Below, piece by piece: positions 52,361 through 64,000 of a stretch of 64,000 bases of DNA. Below the pieces are notes generated by a model. The model was not told where the DNA came from, did not search any database, and saw nothing but the letters and a program-made list of their open reading frames with translations. The number at the start of each line of letters is the position of its first letter. Positions within the stretch are counted from its first letter, which is position 1. A program made the position numbers and the translations under genes. Source of the DNA: Devosia algicola. Its GTDB lineage: Bacteria > Pseudomonadota > Alphaproteobacteria > Rhizobiales > Devosiaceae. The stretch is taken from assembly GCF_028816455.1 (NCBI RefSeq), contig NZ_CP118246.1, positions 1,302,001-1,366,000 of the forward strand, read 5' to 3'.

Positions 52361-52495
52361 TTAATATTTGGTAGAGTCGGTCCGCCTGGACAGGCGGTGA
52401 TCGGCTTCGAAACGCTCAACATAGCGCTTGGCCTGACGCGTCCGGCTTTCAATAAGGGCGTCAACAGCGCGACGCACAAAATTCTTGTTGCTCAT
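52361..52495 (-). CDS. 44-residue uncharacterised small protein
   Basis: MSNKNFVRRAVDALIESRTR followed by QAKRYVERFEADHRLSRRTDSTKY. ATG at 52495 with a perfect AGGAGCG site 8 bases upstream. One amphipathic helix is likely (FVRRAVDALIESRTRQAKRYV). Shares plan with the small gene 118 bp downstream on the same strand; the two may be a duplicated pair. Function unknown. Confidence 0.65.
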   Translation of the reverse strand: MSNKNFVRRAVDALIESRTRQAKRYVERFEADHRLSRRTDSTKY

Positions 52496-52607
52496 GATCT
52501 TCGCTCCTTGTGACTATGTCGCTAAGATAGTCTTTCCTGCCCCCGGCGGTAGTTCAGATTGAACAAGCCAGCCATGCCGCCAATGCACCTTCACTTTGAG
52601 GAATTTC

Positions 52608-54431
52608 ATGACCGCCCAATCGTTCCCACCCGCCGTATTCCAGTCATTTTCCGAAACCGCCGACCCTAAAAATGTAGCGCCGCGGCTGGCAGCACTGCGC
52701 GCGGAAATGGTCAAAGCTGGGCTTGATGGCTTTCTGATCCCCCGCGCCGATGCCCATCGCGGTGAATCCGTACCACCGGGCGATGCTCGCCTCGCCTATG
52801 TTACCGGCTTCACCGGGTCAGCCGGTATCGCCGTGGTCGGCACGGACCGCGCCGCCCTGTTTGTCGACAGTCGCTATACGCTCCAGGGCCCCGCCCAAAC
52901 CGACACAACGCTTGTCGACGTTATTGAAACCGGCCAGGGCGGGCTTTCCGCCCAGATCGGCGACTATGTGAGCGTCGGCGGTCGGCTCGGTTATGACCCA
53001 TGGCTGCACACGCCCGGCGAAATCAAGGACCTGGACGCAAAACTGGGCGATAAAATTACTTTGGTGGCGTCCACAAATCTCGTAGATGCCATCTGGCCGG
53101 ATCGCCCCGAAGCGCCTGTCTCCAGCGTGGAGTTCTTAGGCCATAACCGCGCCGGAAAAATTGCCAATGACAAGATCGGTGACCTGCAGGCAACACTTGC
53201 CGACGACCACGCCGATGCGGTGGTGCTCACCCTGCCCGAGTCCATTTGCTGGCTTCTCAATATGCGAGGCCGCGACGTGCCAAACACCCCGTTTGTCCTC
53301 GGCTTCGCCATTGTACCCGCTACCGGTCAGCCAACGCTTTATTTGGACCCGGCGAAAATAACCCCTGAGATCAAAGCCGCATTGCAAGGCACCGCCCAAC
53401 TTGTCGAAAGCACTGGCCTTGCTGCCGATTTGAAGCAACTGGGGTCCGACGCCAAAACTGTCATGATCGACCCCGCAACCGCGCCGCAGGCGATCGTCAC
53501 CGCCCTGAGCGACGCTGGAGCCAAGATTTTGGAACGCCGCGACCCTGTGCTGCTGCCAAAATCGCGCAAGAACCAGGTCGAAGTCGCTGGCATGATCGAA
53601 GCGCACAAGCGTGATGCGGTCGCGTTAGCCAAATTCCTGCATTGGTTTGATCAGACCGCCCCTGCAGGACAGACCACCGAAATCGACATTGTCACCGCTC
53701 TTGAGGCTTTTCGACGCGAAGACGACACCTGCGTCGATGCCAGTTTCGACACCATCTCCGGCGCCGGTCCGAATGGCGCCGTCATTCACTACCGTGTCAC
53801 CACCAAATCCAACCGCACGTTGCAACCGGGCGAAATCATGCTGCTCGACAGCGGCGCCCAATATCTGTCCGGCACTACCGATATCACCCGTACCATGTCG
53901 ACTGGCTCATCAACCGCCGAACAGCGCGACCGCTTTACCCGCGTCCTCAAAGGGATGATGTCCATATCCCGGGCGCGTTTCCCCCAAAACACATCCGGTG
54001 CCCAGCTTGATGTGCTGGCGCGCCAACATCTTTGGCAGGCCGGCCAAACCTATAGCCACGGCACTGGCCACGGCGTCGGCGCATTTCTGGCCGTGCACGA
54101 AGGACCAATCGGCATTTCGCCGCGCTATCCGCTGCCACTTGAAGCAGGGATGATATTGTCCAATGAGCCCGGTTTTTACAAAGCCGGCGAGTACGGCATC
54201 CGGATTGAAAATCTGCTGATCGTGCAGCCGAGCACCGTTGGCGACAACTACCTCGAGTTTGAAACCTTGACGCTTGTGCCCATCGACACACGCCTGATCG
54301 AGCCGACCCTGCTCGATCCCGCCGAACGCGAGTGGCTGAACGCCTACCACCAACGTGTCTGGAGCGAAATCGGGCCTCGCTTGACCGGCGAGGTCAAAGA
54401 CTGGTTGAAATCGGCTACTTCCCCAGTCTAG
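52608..54431 (+). CDS. pepP: aminopeptidase P (Xaa-Pro aminopeptidase, M24)
   Basis: 607 residues, the long three-domain form. Releases N-terminal residues next to proline. Metal ligands: DSGAQYLSGTTDITRT (two Asp), GTGHGVGAFLAVHEGP (His), NEPGFYKAGEYGIRIEN (two Glu). Two creatinase-like N-terminal domains precede the catalytic one. ATG 52608 has GAGGAA 6 bases upstream. Confidence 0.93.
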   Translation: MTAQSFPPAVFQSFSETADPKNVAPRLAALRAEMVKAGLDGFLIPRADAHRGESVPPGDARLAYVTGFTGSAGIAVVGTDRAALFVDSRYTLQGPAQTDTTLVDVIETGQGGLSAQIGDYVSVGGRLGYDPWLHTPGEIKDLDAKLGDKITLVASTNLVDAIWPDRPEAPVSSVEFLGHNRAGKIANDKIGDLQATLADDHADAVVLTLPESICWLLNMRGRDVPNTPFVLGFAIVPATGQPTLYLDPAKITPEIKAALQGTAQLVESTGLAADLKQLGSDAKTVMIDPATAPQAIVTALSDAGAKILERRDPVLLPKSRKNQVEVAGMIEAHKRDAVALAKFLHWFDQTAPAGQTTEIDIVTALEAFRREDDTCVDASFDTISGAGPNGAVIHYRVTTKSNRTLQPGEIMLLDSGAQYLSGTTDITRTMSTGSSTAEQRDRFTRVLKGMMSISRARFPQNTSGAQLDVLARQHLWQAGQTYSHGTGHGVGAFLAVHEGPIGISPRYPLPLEAGMILSNEPGFYKAGEYGIRIENLLIVQPSTVGDNYLEFETLTLVPIDTRLIEPTLLDPAEREWLNAYHQRVWSEIGPRLTGEVKDWLKSATSPV

Positions 54432-54442
54432 GACGGTAGAGG

Positions 54443-54470
54443 AAAGCCGACGGACCAAGCGTCGGCTTTT
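54443..54470 (+). terminator. terminator after pepP
   Basis: AAGCCGACG/CGTCGGCTT stem, 7-base loop, TTTT; ends against the stop codon of the convergent gene. Confidence 0.9.
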
Positions 54471-54917
54471 CTAGTTCAACAGCGGATCGGCAGCCAGAAT
54501 CTCGCTCAAACGCATGCCATCCGCATAAACAATGTCATCAACTTTCCAACCATCGCTCTGCGAAATCAGCAACAAATGGATTGTCTCTACGGTCGGCTTG
54601 CTGATCGACATTTCAACGCTTGCGGTGTCGCCGCTAACGATGGGCGCGGCAACGGTAAAATCTAATCCCCCGCTACCGGGGCCGTGCAACAATGGGTTGA
54701 AATCAGGACCTATTCCCTCGCCATCATCGCGTGCCAATTCGGCAATGATCAATCCATTCAAACTGTCGGTAAAATAGGAGCGCGTTGCCAACCCATCCTG
54801 TGGACTGATTTTTTCATAGGCAAACTGAACCAAAGCATCGGGGCTGCCAAATCCTTGACCCAGCGAAATAGCAGGACACAACATCAAGCTGGCCACTATC
54901 CCGATCACAAATCGCAT
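54471..54917 (-). CDS. DUF3828-like exported protein
   Basis: 148 residues with a signal peptide (MRFVIGIVASLMLCPAISLG). SPDALVQFAYEKISPQDGLATRSYFTDSL and the DFNPLLHG segment, with VEMSISKPTVETIHLLLISQ and GWKVDDIVYADG, are like the DUF3828 family (SnoaL/NTF2-like). Function unknown. Its start lies 18 bp after the ligA stop, so it is at the end of the recN-ligA transcript. Confidence 0.65.
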   Translation of the reverse strand: MRFVIGIVASLMLCPAISLGQGFGSPDALVQFAYEKISPQDGLATRSYFTDSLNGLIIAELARDDGEGIGPDFNPLLHGPGSGGLDFTVAAPIVSGDTASVEMSISKPTVETIHLLLISQSDGWKVDDIVYADGMRLSEILAADPLLN

Positions 54918-54935
54918 CTTGCCCTCCTCGTTGAC

Positions 54936-57095
<2,160 letters not shown>

Positions 57096-57109
57096 TTAAT
57101 TGGGCTGGA

Positions 57110-58779
57110 TCAACCAACTTCACTCATCAATTTTGACGCCGCTGCGCGAGCTTCCTCTGTAACCGATGCCCCAGCCAGCATACGCGCCACTTCCTCGCGC
57201 CGCGCCGCGTCGTCCAGCCGCTTTACATGCGTGCGAACGAATGCCCCCTCCGCCACCGCCTGCTTTTCGATAAGAAGGTGGCGCTGGGCACGAGCGGCTA
57301 CCTGGGGCGCGTGCGTCACCGCCAAAACCTGCACCTTGTCCGCCAAACGCGACAATCTGCGACCGATTGCATCGGCAACGGCCCCGCCAACGCCGGTGTC
57401 GATCTCGTCAAAAATCAGGACCGGCGCCGAACCTTGATCGGCCAACACAACCTTTAGCGCTAATAGGAAGCGCGACAGTTCTCCCCCGAGGCGACCTTCA
57501 GCAATGGCCCGGCGGTGGTGCCGGGATTGGTTTGTACGTGGAAGGAAATTTTGTCAAAACCGGTGGCCGATACCTGATCAAGATCGATTTGATGGTCCAC
57601 GATAAATCGCGCCGCACCCAGCTTTAGATCCGGCAATTCGGACTCCACCGCCGTGCCAAGTCGGATCGCGGCCTTGGCACGCGCGGTACTCAGCAATTGT
57701 GCGGCGCTCTTGTAGATCTCGGTCGCTCGTGCGGCGGCGGACTCCAAGGCCACCAGATGCGCCTCGCCATTTTGCAACGTTTCCAGTTCGGCCTCATATC
57801 GCGCCAGAACCACACTGAGTTCATCACAACTGGTTTGATGCTTTCGCGCTGCAGCCCGCAGGGCAAACAACCGCTCCTCCACCTGCTCCAGTTCCATCGG
57901 ATCAAATGCCATTTCGCGCTTGAGCGCTTCTAGCGCCTCCGAGGTGGTATCGAGCGCCACCAGCGTTGCATCCAGTCCCTCGACGATTGGCTGGAACAAT
58001 GTTGCGCCACCGTCGATCTTGCGTGCCAGCCGTCGCATCAGGCTGAGCAGTGCCGGCCCCGGTGCCGATGGTCCATTGAGCAACTCGTCGGTTTCGCCAA
58101 CATCGGCGGCCGATTTTTCAATTTGCATCAACGCCTGGCGCCGCGCCGACAGTTCGTCCTCTTCACTTGCAATTGGCGCCAGGGCCGACAATTCCTCGAC
58201 GGTGTGACGGGCATAGTCTTCCTTGGCCAGCGCCTCAGCCACAAGCCTTTTCTGGGCTGCCACGGCATCCATGGTCTCAACCAGCGTCTCCCATGCCGCC
58301 TGTACGGTCCGCGCTTGGCTTTCCAGCCCTCCAAACACGTCCAGTGCCGCGCGATGGGTCGCCGCATCCACAAGCGCCCGGTCGTCATGCTGGCCGTGAA
58401 TTTCGACCACTTGTGCACCAACCCGTTGCAGCATGGTTGCCGAAACCGGCTGGTCATTGATGAAGGCGCGGGTTCGACCGTCTGCATATTGAACCCGGCG
58501 GAGAATAATGTCCTCGTCATCGGGAATGGCATTGTCGCGCAACACGGCTCGCGCCGGATGGCCTTCGGCGAGTTGCAATACCGCGACCACCTGGCCGCTC
58601 TCATTGCCATTGCGCACCAATGAGGCATCGCCACGCCCACCCAGAGCCAACGTCAGGGCATCGAGCAATATTGACTTACCGGCGCCGGTTTCACCCGTCA
58701 GCACGGTCATACCGCCATCGAGCACCAGATCCAGTTGGTCAATCAATACAATATTTCTAACCGAAAGCGCGTTTAGCAT
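57110..58779 (-). CDS. recN: RecN, SMC-like DNA repair ATPase (frameshift)
   Basis: 556 residues corrected. Holds broken DNA ends in recombinational repair. Walker A GETGAGKS (about residue 31), coiled coil in the centre, signature ASGGELSR, Walker B LIFDEIDTGVGG. The signature needs six G where five are present (57483-57487 on the plus strand), so one base is missing; repair gives ASGGELSRFLLALKVVLADQG. This is not the AGCTC-type break seen elsewhere. Confidence 0.93.
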
Positions 58780-58852
58780 TCCGGACAGTCCCTAAGCCAG
58801 TACAGCATCAGTCGAAGATTGGCGCCAACCCAACAATGTGTAACCAACCTTC

Positions 58853-58892
58853 CCCAAACAAACGGGGTGCGCCAACAAGCTAGCGCACCCCG
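58853..58892 (-). terminator. terminator between bamD and recN
   Basis: Ten-base stem CGGGGTGCGC/GCGCACCCCG with a 10-base loop, then GTTTGTTTGG on the minus strand. It would end the bamD transcript and give recN its own promoter. Confidence 0.75.
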
Positions 58893-58918
58893 GAACAAAC
58901 AAGCAACAAAATTCTATG

Positions 58919-59764
58919 TCAGTTCCGCTGTGCCGCCAACCAGCTGCCCTCGGCTACCTGCGGCGTTAATCCTTGCTTGGCCAGCAAATCGAAGGATTCC
59001 TTGTACCAGTTGCTTGAAGGATAGTTGTGTCCAAGCACCGCCGCCGCCGATCGCGCCTCATTAACCAGACCTAGCGAAAGATTGGCTTCGGTCAGACGGA
59101 ATAAAGCTTCCTCGATATGCGTTGATGTCTGATAGTTTTCGACCACGGTCCGGAAACGATTGATTGCGGCTGCGTACTGCCCCTGTCCCAGATAATAGCG
59201 CCCAACAGACATTTCCTTACCCGCCAGCTGGTCATAGGCAATAACCAGTTTTTCCTTGGCGTCCTTGGCATAATCGGACTTAGGATAGTTGCTGATCAAC
59301 AGATTGTAGGTGTCGATGCTATCGCGCGACAATTGCTGATCCCGGGTGATGTCCTTGATCTGGCCAAAGTAGGACGTGCCCTTGAGATAGAGCACATAGG
59401 GTACGTCCTTGCCAGACGGATATATCGCCAGGTAACGGTCAGCTGCCAGGATCGCATCGTCGAATTTGCCAATTCGATAATTGGCATAAACCTGCATTAG
59501 CTTCGACTTCTCGGTCGTCGGCGACCTCGGATGCTGTCGATCCAGCTTCTCGAGCAGCTTGATGGCCGTGAGGTAACGCTGCGAATCCATATCGTTCAGC
59601 GCCTGCTGATATAGCGCTTCAGCCGGGATAATTACCTCGTCCTTGACCTTGGGCGGTCCAAACAGGTTGAAACCTGAGCAACCCGCGAGCGCCAGCGCGA
59701 CCATGCCCATCGCCAAAAACCGGGAGAGTCGGCCGGTCAATCTACCAAATCCATCAAGTGTCAC
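58919..59764 (-). CDS. bamD: BamD, outer-membrane assembly lipoprotein
   Basis: 281 residues. Lipoprotein signal with lipobox LAGC, then five TPR repeats (EALYQQALNDMDSQRYLTA, YRIGKFDDAILAADRYLAIYP, YLKGTSYFGQIKDITRDQ). Part of the BAM complex that inserts beta-barrel proteins. I chose the GTG at 59764, which places 28 residues before the lipobox cysteine; an upstream start is longer than a normal signal peptide. Confidence 0.92.
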   Translation of the reverse strand: MTLDGFGRLTGRLSRFLAMGMVALALAGCSGFNLFGPPKVKDEVIIPAEALYQQALNDMDSQRYLTAIKLLEKLDRQHPRSPTTEKSKLMQVYANYRIGKFDDAILAADRYLAIYPSGKDVPYVLYLKGTSYFGQIKDITRDQQLSRDSIDTYNLLISNYPKSDYAKDAKEKLVIAYDQLAGKEMSVGRYYLGQGQYAAAINRFRTVVENYQTSTHIEEALFRLTEANLSLGLVNEARSAAAVLGHNYPSSNWYKESFDLLAKQGLTPQVAEGSWLAAQRN

Positions 59765-59843
59765 GAACTGCCCGTCCTCTTCGGTCACGCATACGCCATG
59801 CGGACTAGATATTAATTGGATCAAAACTGTGACCGCGACAAGA

Positions 59844-60803
59844 CTAGGCTCCGACGGAACGCAGATACGGATTGACGTTCAATCCCTCTGGCAGATCGTT
59901 GAGCGCGTCAAATTCGAGCGGCAGATCCTCGGCGGAGACTATTTCATAATTGGCATCGCTCGAAAAGAGACCTGCCAACACATGTGCGTTGAGCGCATGC
60001 CCGCCCTTGTACGAGCGGAACCGACCGTAGATGGGCATGCCGCCCAGCGACAGATCACCAATGGCATCAAGCAACTTGTGACGCACGAACTCATCCTCGA
60101 ATCGCAAGCCACCGGGATTGAGGATCCGATCTTCGTGAACAGTGATCGAATTGTCGAGACTGGACCCCAGCGCGTAGCCAGCCTGGCGCAAAATCTTGGC
60201 GTCGCGCACAAAACCAAAGGTACGCGCCATCGCCACATCTTCGTAATAGCGCCGTGGCGACCAGTCAAAGATCATCCGCTGGCGGCCAATAACCTTGCTG
60301 TCAAAATCGATTTCGAGATCGAGCGCACGGCCATTATAAGGTTCAAGCGCTGCAAAGGCATCATTGTTACGGACCGTAACAGCGCGCATGACCTTGAGGA
60401 ACTTGCGTTGGGCGGGCTGGATTTCCAAACCGACTTCCAAAATGCCTTCAGCGAACGGCTGCGAACTGCCATCCAGAATCGGGCATTCGGCGCCATCAAG
60501 CGTGATCAGCGCATTATCAACGCCCATCCCACTCAGGGCCGAGGTGACATGTTCAATTGTCGCCACACTGACACTGTCGCCGAGATCGAGCGTCGTACAT
60601 AGCGTAGTGCGCGTAATACGAGAAAAGTGGACTGCCACAGGCGTGGTCGTGCGCCCGTCGCCAAGTTCCCGGCAGATCAGAAAGCCACTGTCGACTGGCG
60701 CGGGTCCCATGGTCAGGTTGACCGGTTGTCCGCTGTGGACACCGTACCCACTGAAAGTGAGCGTGGCACCTAGCGTCCGCTGGCGCGTCGAAAGTTTATG
60801 CAT
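59844..60803 (-). CDS. lpxC: UDP-3-O-acyl-N-acetylglucosamine deacetylase
   Basis: 319 residues. Zinc deacetylase committing to lipid A. Zinc and catalytic motifs EHVTSALSGMG, HKLLDAIGDLSL and GHALNAHVLAGLF are intact. ATG at 60803 (MHKLSTRQRTL). A strong terminator after ftsZ lies 51-81 bp upstream, so lpxC has its own promoter in the remaining gap or uses readthrough. Confidence 0.97.
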   Translation of the reverse strand: MHKLSTRQRTLGATLTFSGYGVHSGQPVNLTMGPAPVDSGFLICRELGDGRTTTPVAVHFSRITRTTLCTTLDLGDSVSVATIEHVTSALSGMGVDNALITLDGAECPILDGSSQPFAEGILEVGLEIQPAQRKFLKVMRAVTVRNNDAFAALEPYNGRALDLEIDFDSKVIGRQRMIFDWSPRRYYEDVAMARTFGFVRDAKILRQAGYALGSSLDNSITVHEDRILNPGGLRFEDEFVRHKLLDAIGDLSLGGMPIYGRFRSYKGGHALNAHVLAGLFSSDANYEIVSAEDLPLEFDALNDLPEGLNVNPYLRSVGA

Positions 60804-60853
60804 ACTATATGGAACTCCAGCCCAGCCCAAAATCGCTTGACTCATTGCTTACT

Positions 60854-60884
60854 CAAAAAAACTCGGCGCGGAAGCCGCACCGAG
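60854..60884 (-). terminator. strong terminator after ftsZ
   Basis: CTCGGTGCGG/CCGCGCCGAG stem followed by TTTTTTT on the minus strand, 30 bp past the ftsZ stop. Confidence 0.92.
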
Positions 60885-60913
60885 CAATGTTTCACAGACT
60901 TGGCAGCGCCCAC

Positions 60914-62579
60914 TTAACCGTGTTTACGCAGGAACGCTGGAATTTCGAGGTGTTCTTTTTGTGGTGCTGGCGCGGGCTGACGCCCCTGCGCGTCGAGGCT
61001 GCCATGAGCACCCCCGCTCGGCTGCGGAGCACGCGAAGGCCTTGTGCCACCGGCTTCTATGGCACTTCGGGCAGCATTGTCATCGGCCTCGATTTGGGGT
61101 GGCTCAACAGCTTGCTCAGCTTCCTGCTGGCCAAGATTGATACCAACATTTGACGCGAGCCGCTTGAACAATGCACGAGCATTGCGTGGCTCGCCTTCAT
61201 GACGATCCTGTGGCTCGTGTGACCGTCGTGCAACAACTGGCAACTCCTCGGTCCGGGGCATCCGCCGCTGACCTTCCGGACGCGCCGCATTAGACGGAAC
61301 ATAGAGGCTGGGTACGGGCTCTTCGACTGCTGGCGCGGGTTCGTCAACATCTTCGTGGACAGATCCCGATGGGGTATATGGCTCTACATAGATACCGTCG
61401 TCACCAATCTCGTCACCGCCAGTCGCAAAGTCCTCGTGCGTCATGGCCTCGGCCACCGCCGTTTCAACCTGATGCTCGATTTCGGCCTGCGTCGATTGCC
61501 CATCCGGGGCCAGATGCGGGCCGCGATGATCGGCATCTACAGGCACATGGCGCTTGACCGAAAGTGGGGTGCGCGAGGCATGTGGCTTGGCGGGCTCAAG
61601 CGCCTGAACCATAGTGGCATCTGTGCCCGTCGCGACAACGGAAACGCGGATCGTGCCGGTCAGGCTCGGGTCATAAGTTGCACCCAGAATAATGTTGGCG
61701 TCGGCATCAACCTCTTCACGAATACGGCTGGCGGCCTCGTCAACCTCATAGAGTGTCAGGTCAGGACCACCGGTGATCGATATCAACAGGCCGCGCGCGC
61801 CCTGCATCGACACATCGTCAAGCAGCGGGTTGGCAATGGCGGCTTCGGCAGCGTGCCGTGCACGATCATCACCCGACGCCTCGCCTGTGCCCATCATCGC
61901 CTTGCCCATACCGCGCATGACCGAGCGAACGTCTGCAAAGTCGAGATTGATCAGGCCTTCTTTGACCATCAAATCGGTAATACAGGCAACACCTGAGAAC
62001 AGCACCTGGTCGGCCATCGCGAAAGCGTCGGCAAAAGTGGTTTTTTCGTTGGCGACACGGAAAAGGTTCTGGTTGGGAATGACAATAAGCGTGTCAACGT
62101 GCCGATGCAGCTCATCAATTCCCTCGTCGGCCAGGCGCTGTCGGCGACTACCCTCGAATGAAAATGGCTTGGTAACAACACCAACAGTCAGGATGCCTTG
62201 CTCACGAGCCTGCACGCGCCACCACAGGCGCCGCCCCCGTACCCGTTCCACCGCCCATACCAGCGGTGATGAAAACCATGTGCGAGCCACTGAGATGGTC
62301 ATTGATCTCGTCCCAGCTTTCTTCAGCCGCCGCGCGCCCAACTTCGGGGTGCGAGCCAGCGCCCAAACCCTCGGTGACACCCACGCCAAGTTGGATGATC
62401 CGGGGTGCCTTGCTCAAGGCCAATGCCTGGGCATCGGTGTTGGCAACCACGAAATCCACGCCATCGAGACCGGATTCGATCATATTGTTAACGGCATTGC
62501 CGCCAGCGCCACCGGCACCGAAAACGGTGATACGGGGCTTAAGTTCCTGAATGTCAGGGATAGTAAGGTTGATGGTCAT
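60914..62579 (-). CDS. ftsZ: FtsZ cell-division tubulin homologue (frameshift)
   Basis: About 554 residues corrected; long C-terminal linker as in Rhizobiales. GTP-binding domain with [15 protein letters not shown], tubulin signature [10 protein letters not shown], and C-terminal conserved peptide [11 protein letters not shown] that binds FtsA/ZipA-like partners. The frame breaks at 62206-62211: coding GCAGGCTCGTG should be GCAGCTCGTG, giving [18 protein letters not shown]. Unrepaired, it would end after about 126 residues, which is not compatible with life. Confidence 0.97.
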
Positions 62580-62629
62580 GAAAGGCCCCATATGTGGCTT
62601 GGTTAGCTAACGATTTACGCGGAAATTCG

Positions 62630-62644
62630 TTAACCGGCCCCTAA
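62630..62644. promoter_or_regulatory. candidate CtrA binding site upstream of ftsZ
   Basis: TTAACCGGCCCCTAA (TTAA-N7-CTAA), 51-65 bp upstream of the ftsZ start in the ftsA-ftsZ gap. One mismatch from TTAA-N7-TTAA. CtrA is known to repress ftsZ in Caulobacter, so the position is apt. Confidence 0.45.
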
Positions 62645-62753
62645 CAATTGCACCAATTTTATTAACGTGAACGCAATTTGCGACGAATGGTTGGTCAAAG
62701 TTGAGGCGCAATTAACCATGCACCCGCCCGCACTCGACACGCCAAAACGGTTA

Positions 62754-64000
62754 TCAGAAGCTGGTCTTGAGCCAATTCCCCACCCGGGCGAAATAGCCGT
62801 CAGTCCCGGTTAGCTTGTTGACACTACGCGGCTCGTTATATTCCTGCGCGCACACCTGCGGATAGATCAACATGCCCGCAACCGAGGCGAACGCGGCACC
62901 CTTGGCCATCTCGGGCAGTCCCGCGATACCCATCGGACGCCCATTGCGTACATTGCGGGCCAGGATGCGGCGTGCCACCTCGGGCAGTCCTGTCATTTCG
63001 CTCGCGCCACCGGTTAACACAAAACGACGACCACACACATCCATCATGCCTGTGGCCTGCATTCGGTCACGCACGGCGGTCAGCACTTCTTCGATGCGGG
63101 GCCGCATGATGCGGGTCAATACGGCGCGCGCAACCTGCCCCGGCGCCTCGTCGTGGCTCGAACCAACAGGTTGGATGGCGATCATGTCTCGCTCATCTGC
63201 CTGCCCGGGCAACACGCTGCCATAAAAAGTCTTGATCCGTTCTGCATCTGCCACGCTGACCGAAAGCTGGCGTGCAATGTCCAGCGTCAGGTGATGACCG
63301 CCAATGGCGATGGCGTCGGCGTAGCACAAATGGCCATCGTTAAAGACCGACACGGTAGTCGTCGCGCCACCAAAGTCGATACAGGCGACACCCAATTGGG
63401 CCTCATCGTCCACCAGCGTTGCCAAACCGCTTGCATAGGGCGTGGCGATCAGCGCCTCAACCTGCAAATGACACCGGTGCAACACCAGTTCCAGATTGCG
63501 CATCGCAAGCGTTTCCGAAGTTACCACCGCGACGTCGATACCCAATTTGTCGCCAACCATGCCCTTGGGGTCACGGATACCCTTCTGGCCGTCGAGCGAA
63601 TAACCGATCGGCAAGGCGTGTATAATGGACCGTTCGGGCCGCACACTACGCTCATTAACCGCCCGCAATACCTTGTAAAGGTCCGATTTCTCAACTTCCT
63701 GTCCACCCAGCGATACCGCTGCAGAAAATGTCTCCGACCCCAATCGGCCCGCCGTAACATTGACAATCACCGATTCCAGCGTCAGCCCGGCGGCACGTTC
63801 GGCCATGCCAACGACAGAGCGAATCGCCTGTTCGGCTTTTTCAATATCGGTGACAACGCCGCTCTTGACCCCGGTGGATTGGCCATAGCCAAAGCCGATG
63901 ACCTCGGCCTGGTGGCTTCGTCCCTTGAGCGCCTTGCCCTCCGGACGCGGCGTCAGGCGCGCAATGACACAGCAAATCTTGGTTGATCCGATGTCGAGCA
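62754..64000 (-). CDS. ftsA: FtsA cell-division protein, N-terminus cut by window edge
   Basis: About 415 residues visible; the first few (ending LLDIGSTK, phosphate loop 1) run off the window. Actin-like ATPase that tethers FtsZ to the membrane. Visible: DIGSTKICCVIAR, SVVGMAERAAGLTLES, the PIP/DFGGATTTVSVF phosphate-2 loop and LTGGASEMTGLPEVARRIL. C-terminal amphipathic helix YFARVGNWLKTSF for membrane binding. Upstream of ftsZ by 174 bp. Confidence 0.95.
   Translation of the reverse strand, partial: LDIGSTKICCVIARLTPRPEGKALKGRSHQAEVIGFGYGQSTGVKSGVVTDIEKAEQAIRSVVGMAERAAGLTLESVIVNVTAGRLGSETFSAAVSLGGQEVEKSDLYKVLRAVNERSVRPERSIIHALPIGYSLDGQKGIRDPKGMVGDKLGIDVAVVTSETLAMRNLELVLHRCHLQVEALIATPYASGLATLVDDEAQLGVACIDFGGATTTVSVFNDGHLCYADAIAIGGHHLTLDIARQLSVSVADAERIKTFYGSVLPGQADERDMIAIQPVGSSHDEAPGQVARAVLTRIMRPRIEEVLTAVRDRMQATGMMDVCGRRFVLTGGASEMTGLPEVARRILARNVRNGRPMGIAGLPEMAKGAAFASVAGMLIYPQVCAQEYNEPRSVNKLTGTDGYFARVGNWLKTSF

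Overview
The window comes from a chromosome of an alphaproteobacterium of the Hyphomicrobiales (Rhizobiales), most like Devosia and relatives. The grounds are: a circularly permuted two-piece tmRNA beside an alpha-type sspB; the order ftsA-ftsZ-lpxC-bamD-recN-ligA; a giant apolipoprotein-like repeat protein resembling the Growth Pole Ring protein of polar-growing Rhizobiales; adjacent hflK-hflC-DUF2065; and high-GC codon use throughout. I see no prophage, transposase, integrase or CRISPR array. Nearly everything is core chromosome.

Layout. 1-8.7 kb: a partial SAM methyltransferase, prfC (release factor 3), a histidine phosphotransfer protein, and the giant polar-growth protein. 8.8-18.5 kb: an MFS transporter, an LpxH-type phosphoesterase, an exported GH3 hexosaminidase, acetyl-CoA synthetase, a small cell-surface polysaccharide locus (GNAT, flippase, FemAB-like ligase) and TerC. 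18.6-32.4 kb: tRNA-Lys, then branched-chain amino-acid genes (leuA, ilvC, ilvH, ilvB) interspersed with PhzF, UPF0303, a TetR/old-yellow-enzyme divergent pair, Kup, a flavoprotein and pdxJ. ilvB is preceded by an Ile/Leu/Val-rich leader peptide and a terminator, that is, a transcription attenuator. 32.4-43.8 kb: cspA, a lipoprotein, DUF423, a MATE exporter, miaA, serB, hflKC, the thyA-GNAT-folA operon, a nuclease, the tmRNA and sspB. 43.8-54.9 kb: an AsmA-family protein, a UvrD/PcrA helicase, YbjQ, two tandem intergenic repeats, prmA, two tiny uncharacterised genes and aminopeptidase P. 54.9-64 kb: ligA, recN, bamD, lpxC, ftsZ and ftsA (cut by the window end).

The strangest feature is the pattern of broken reading frames. 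At least fifteen genes need a single-base frame correction, and several are normally essential (prfC is not, but ftsZ, ilvH and thyA generally are). The breaks are not scattered. Ten, and probably eleven, have AGGCTC (or its complement GAGCCT) exactly where the protein family calls for AGCTC (GAGCT). Three others fall at what was probably GAGCTC. Only three (an OYE gene, recN, a MATE gene) look like homopolymer or unrelated indels. Removing one base at each motif restores the known protein. The likeliest cause is a systematic read error at a 5-mer, perhaps because a base in it is modified in this organism. A real mutational or recoding process cannot be excluded from sequence alone. In the entries below, genes are given their corrected full extents and the break is stated.

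Genes that clearly work together: tmRNA plus SspB (tagging of stalled peptides and delivery to ClpXP); HflK plus HflC (FtsH control); ThyA plus FolA (dTMP synthesis and folate recycling); FtsA plus FtsZ (division); LpxC plus the LpxH-type enzyme (lipid A); IlvB, IlvH, IlvC and LeuA (branched-chain amino acids); flippase plus FemAB-like and GNAT proteins (cell-surface polymer).
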